Below are positions 4,863 through 6,691 of a DNA stretch of 6,691 nt, piece by piece; within the stretch, counting starts at the first letter, position 1, and every line of letters begins with the position of its first letter. A program made the position numbers and the translations under genes. Below the pieces are notes generated by a model. That model was not told the origin of the DNA. It ran no database searches and worked only from the letters and a program-made list of their open reading frames with translations. The stretch is from the NCBI GenBank assembly GCA_937934285.1, contig CALHAT010000056.1, positions 1 to 6,691 on the forward strand. The letters run 5' to 3'. Origin of the DNA: Minisyncoccota bacterium (GTDB taxonomy: Bacteria > Patescibacteriota > Minisyncoccia > UBA6257 > HR35).

Positions 4863-5568
4863 TGCTTTTAACCTTATTAATTAAATAATCAATGAGCCAA
4901 GCAATACTTCGCGGTGCTTTATCATTAGCGGGAACAAAAAGAAAAACATTCGAAATATCATTATCAGAACCAGAAAAAGAAAGAATAGGTATTTTCATTC
5001 TTAAAGCTTCTCTTTTAGCTGTTTGGTGTTGAGGAAAAGCTAAATTAACAATAAAAATAAAATCCGGAAGTTTTTCTAAATTTAAAACACCAGAATAAAC
5101 ATTTTTTAATTTTTGCAACTCTCTCTCTATTTTGCTTCTTTCTTGAGGTGGATATTCTTTTAATTCACCACTGGCTTCTTTTTGAAGTAAATCTTTGAAA
5201 TATAAAAGTCGTGCTTGTATAGTCTGAAAATTTGTCAAAAAACCTCCAACCCATTTATAATTAAGATAAGGTTGATTGAAGGCTTCGGCAATTTCTCGAA
5301 TTTTACTTTGCGAAGCCGGGGTGACGCCAACAAATAAAATTGTTTTCTTTTCAGCTAAAGCTCTTTTTAAAAAGTTTGCCATCTCGTTTAATTTTTGAAG
5401 AGTGATTTTAAGATTAAAAAGTTCAATGTTCTTGTTTGTTTTCAACAAAAAAGGTTTTATCAAAACAAAAGTATAACGTTTAGCTCGGCCATAATGAACA
5501 CCAGCTTTCATCATTTCCTCCAATAAACTTTCTTCAGTTAATTGTTGAACCTCTTGACTAACTTCCAT
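4855..5568 (-). CDS. rpsB: Small ribosomal subunit protein uS2
   Basis: S2 binds late to the 30S subunit near the head-body junction and helps S1 to dock. The 237-residue length is normal. Recognisable blocks are AGVHYGRAKR (22-31, for the usual GxHFGH), the NIELFNLKITLQKLNEM strip (47-63), ILFVGVTPAS (77-86), YLNYKWVGGFLTNFQTI (101-117) and the closing FVPANDKAPRSIAWLI (211-226). Several positions that are usually fixed differ (HYGRAKRY for HFGHQTRRW, VPAND for IPGND), so the protein is diverged but intact. It is the first gene of the leftward unit, facing rpmE across 43 nt. No Shine-Dalgarno precedes the ATG at 5568. Confidence 0.95.
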   Translation of the reverse strand: MEVSQEVQQLTEESLLEEMMKAGVHYGRAKRYTFVLIKPFLLKTNKNIELFNLKITLQKLNEMANFLKRALAEKKTILFVGVTPASQSKIREIAEAFNQPYLNYKWVGGFLTNFQTIQARLLYFKDLLQKEASGELKEYPPQERSKIERELQKLKNVYSGVLNLEKLPDFIFIVNLAFPQHQTAKREALRMKIPILSFSGSDNDISNVFLFVPANDKAPRSIAWLIDYLINKVKSNG

Positions 5569-5593
5569 TTTTAATTTTCGAAGTTAAATTTTA

Positions 5594-5602
5594 TGATATA
5601 AT
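5594..5602 (+). promoter_or_regulatory. Extended -10 promoter for rpmE-prfA
   Basis: TGATATAAT, a perfect extended -10, ends 9 nt before the rpmE ATG. Transcription starting about 7 nt downstream (near 5609) would leave an rpmE leader of only about 3 nt, that is, a nearly leaderless mRNA. The wider string TTATGATATAAT (5591-5602) is the same as at the rplT promoter. It sits in the 43-nt divergent gap, so the rpsB promoter must overlap it; TATCAT or TAAAAT on the - strand are weak candidates for that. Confidence 0.6.
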
Positions 5603-5611
5603 AATTTTATC

Positions 5612-5821
5612 ATGAAAAAAAAGATTCATCCTCAATTATTTTTAGCCAGGATAAGGTGTGCTTGTGGAAACGAATATGAAATTCCAGCAACAAAAAAAGA
5701 AATTATTGTTGAAGCTTGTCGCAATTGCTCCCCGGTTTTTACCGGTAAAGAAGAAACTAAAGTGGTTATGGGACAAGTTGAAAAATTCCTCAAAAGACAA
5801 AAAGGTACTAAGAAAAAGTAA
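5612..5821 (+). CDS. rpmE: Large ribosomal subunit protein bL31 (zinc-binding type)
   Basis: L31 sits at the central protuberance and bridges to the 30S head. The 69-residue product begins KKKIHPQ, as in the family, and carries four cysteines, C16-A-C18 and C36-RN-C39, arranged as the zinc ribbon of the C+ form. The block CSPVFTGKEE (39-48) matches the CHPFYTGKQ signature with serine in place of histidine. A basic tail, KRQKGTKKK, ends the protein. A predicted extended -10 is so close that the mRNA may lack a ribosome-binding site. prfA follows after 34 nt; rpmE-prfA is a common bacterial order. Confidence 0.95.
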   Translation: MKKKIHPQLFLARIRCACGNEYEIPATKKEIIVEACRNCSPVFTGKEETKVVMGQVEKFLKRQKGTKKK

Positions 5822-5855
5822 ACTTATTATACCATAAAAATTTATTTTTAAGAAG

Positions 5856-6578
5856 ATGGTGAAACAATCAATTTATTTTGAAATTAGAGCCGGAGTTGGT
5901 GGCGAAGAGGCTGCTCTTTTTGCTCGCGATTTATGGAATATGTACACAAAATATTTTGATAAGAAAGGATTTAAAGTAAAAGTTCTGGATGAAAATTATA
6001 CTGATTTAGGTGGAATCAAAACTTTAATTGCTGAAGTTTCTGGTGAAGGAGTTTATGATCTTTTAAAACAAGAAGCTGGGGTTCATCGGGTCCAAAGAAT
6101 CCCAATTACTGAAAAAAGTGGTCGGATTCATACTTCAACTGCTTCTATTGCTATTATCCCTAAATTAAGTGCCCCACCAATTCAAATTAGAGAATCTGAT
6201 TTAGAAATTGAATTTTTTAGAGCTGGTGGTCCTGGCGGCCAGAATGTTAATAAGGTTGAAACTGCTGTTAGAATTTTACATAAACCAACAGGGATTATTG
6301 TTTCTTGTCAAACTGAAAGAAGTCAGCAAAGAAATCGAGAAATTGCTTTAGAAATTTTGAAAAATAAACTTTGGGAATTAGAACAGCAAAAAATTAGTGG
6401 AACTATCACTGAAGAAAGAAGAAAACAAATTGGTTTTCAAGAAAGATCTGAAAAAATAAGAACTTACAATTTTCCTCAAAATCGAGTGACTGACCACCGA
6501 ATAAATAAATCTTGGTACAATTTAGATGAAATTATGGAAGGAAAACTTGACAAAATTATTGAAGCTTTTAAAAAATAA
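5856..6578 (+). CDS. prfA: Peptide chain release factor 1, lacking N-terminal domain 1
   Basis: RF1 reads UAA and UAG and triggers hydrolysis of peptidyl-tRNA. The 240-residue product carries the codon-recognition tripeptide P83-I84-T85 (PxT type, hence RF1; RF2 has SPF), followed by GRIHTS. It also has the catalytic GGQ at 127-129 within RAGGPGGQNVNK, and the closing RTYNFPQNRVTDHRIN block. It begins exactly where domain 2 starts in normal RF1 (FEIRAGVGGEEAALFA, about residue 108 in E. coli), so roughly 100 residues of domain 1 are missing. An in-frame stop at 5835-5837 and the upstream rpmE leave no room for them. AAGAAG just before the ATG is a weak ribosome-binding site. Three genes here end in TAG, so a working RF1 is expected. 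A release-factor-like paralogue is less likely because both motifs are intact. Confidence 0.93.
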   Translation: MVKQSIYFEIRAGVGGEEAALFARDLWNMYTKYFDKKGFKVKVLDENYTDLGGIKTLIAEVSGEGVYDLLKQEAGVHRVQRIPITEKSGRIHTSTASIAIIPKLSAPPIQIRESDLEIEFFRAGGPGGQNVNKVETAVRILHKPTGIIVSCQTERSQQRNREIALEILKNKLWELEQQKISGTITEERRKQIGFQERSEKIRTYNFPQNRVTDHRINKSWYNLDEIMEGKLDKIIEAFKK

Positions 6579-6630
6579 TAGAAGTTATAAGTTGGAGATT
6601 GAGGTTAGGATTTTTCAGGAGTAAAATATC

Positions 6631-6672
6631 TTACTCTACCAAAATTGACGATCGTCAAAGTTGGTAGAGTAA
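6631..6672. repeat. 42-bp near-perfect palindrome after prfA (terminator or REP-like)
   Basis: Outer arms TTACTCTACCAA (6631-6642) and TTGGTAGAGTAA (6661-6672) pair perfectly over 12 bp. Inside is a 14-bp perfect palindrome, TTGACGATCGTCAA (6645-6658). The only unpaired positions are AA against AG between the two blocks. It lies 52 nt past the prfA stop and is followed by ATTTTT, so it could act as an intrinsic terminator for rpmE-prfA, although the loopless centre is unusual for one. A dispersed REP-like element or a dimeric operator for a gene beyond the window are other readings. Confidence 0.8.
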
Positions 6673-6691
6673 ATTTTTAGCTCGCAGTTTC

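Overview
The window reads as a stretch of a small, AT-rich bacterial genome, most likely a Candidate Phyla Radiation (Patescibacteria) lineage. This is inferred from compact gene packing, scarce Shine-Dalgarno sequences, two tRNA genes without an encoded CCA end, a pseudopilin of the type common in those genomes, short hypothetical membrane proteins and a shortened release factor 1. The genetic code looks standard: six genes end in TAA, three in TAG and one in TGA, so there is no sign of UGA recoding. No lineage below this level can be assigned by eye.

Layout. A divergent promoter region at about 5569-5611 splits the window. To the right, on the + strand, lie rpmE (L31) and prfA (RF1), followed by a near-perfect 42-bp palindrome close to the window end. 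To the left, everything is on the - strand. In transcription order it is rpsB (S2), tsf (EF-Ts), a small membrane/coiled protein, tRNA-Thr(UGU), a type IV pseudopilin, tRNA-Ser(GGA), a duplicated tRNA-Ser 3' segment carrying a twin-hairpin insert, groES, groEL, rplT (L20) and a polytopic membrane protein. Most of the content is translation and chaperone housekeeping. No gap between genes exceeds about 200 bases. Positions 1-43 and 6579-6630 hold nothing I recognise.

Regulation visible in the sequence. Three promoters with a perfect extended -10 (TGNTATAAT) precede rpmE, groES and rplT. A 9-9-9 CIRCE-like operator lies in the groES leader, so groESL is probably under HrcA heat-shock control. 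rpsB and tsf overlap by 8 nt, and so do tsf and the 104-aa gene.

Most unusual parts. (1) At 3037-3126 the last 36 nt of tRNA-Ser (end of the variable arm, T-arm, acceptor and trailer) are duplicated 7 nt downstream of the gene copy. The second copy is interrupted, exactly inside its T-loop, by 54 nt made of two back-to-back 27-nt hairpins (10-bp stem, 7-nt loop). The two hairpins share a core and loop but have unrelated, still complementary outer stems. (2) The pseudopilin gene lies between two tRNAs with gaps of 1 and 2 nt, so tRNA processing would leave an mRNA with almost no leader or trailer. (3) RF1 lacks its whole N-terminal domain yet keeps the PxT and GGQ motifs. (4) A 42-bp palindrome follows prfA.
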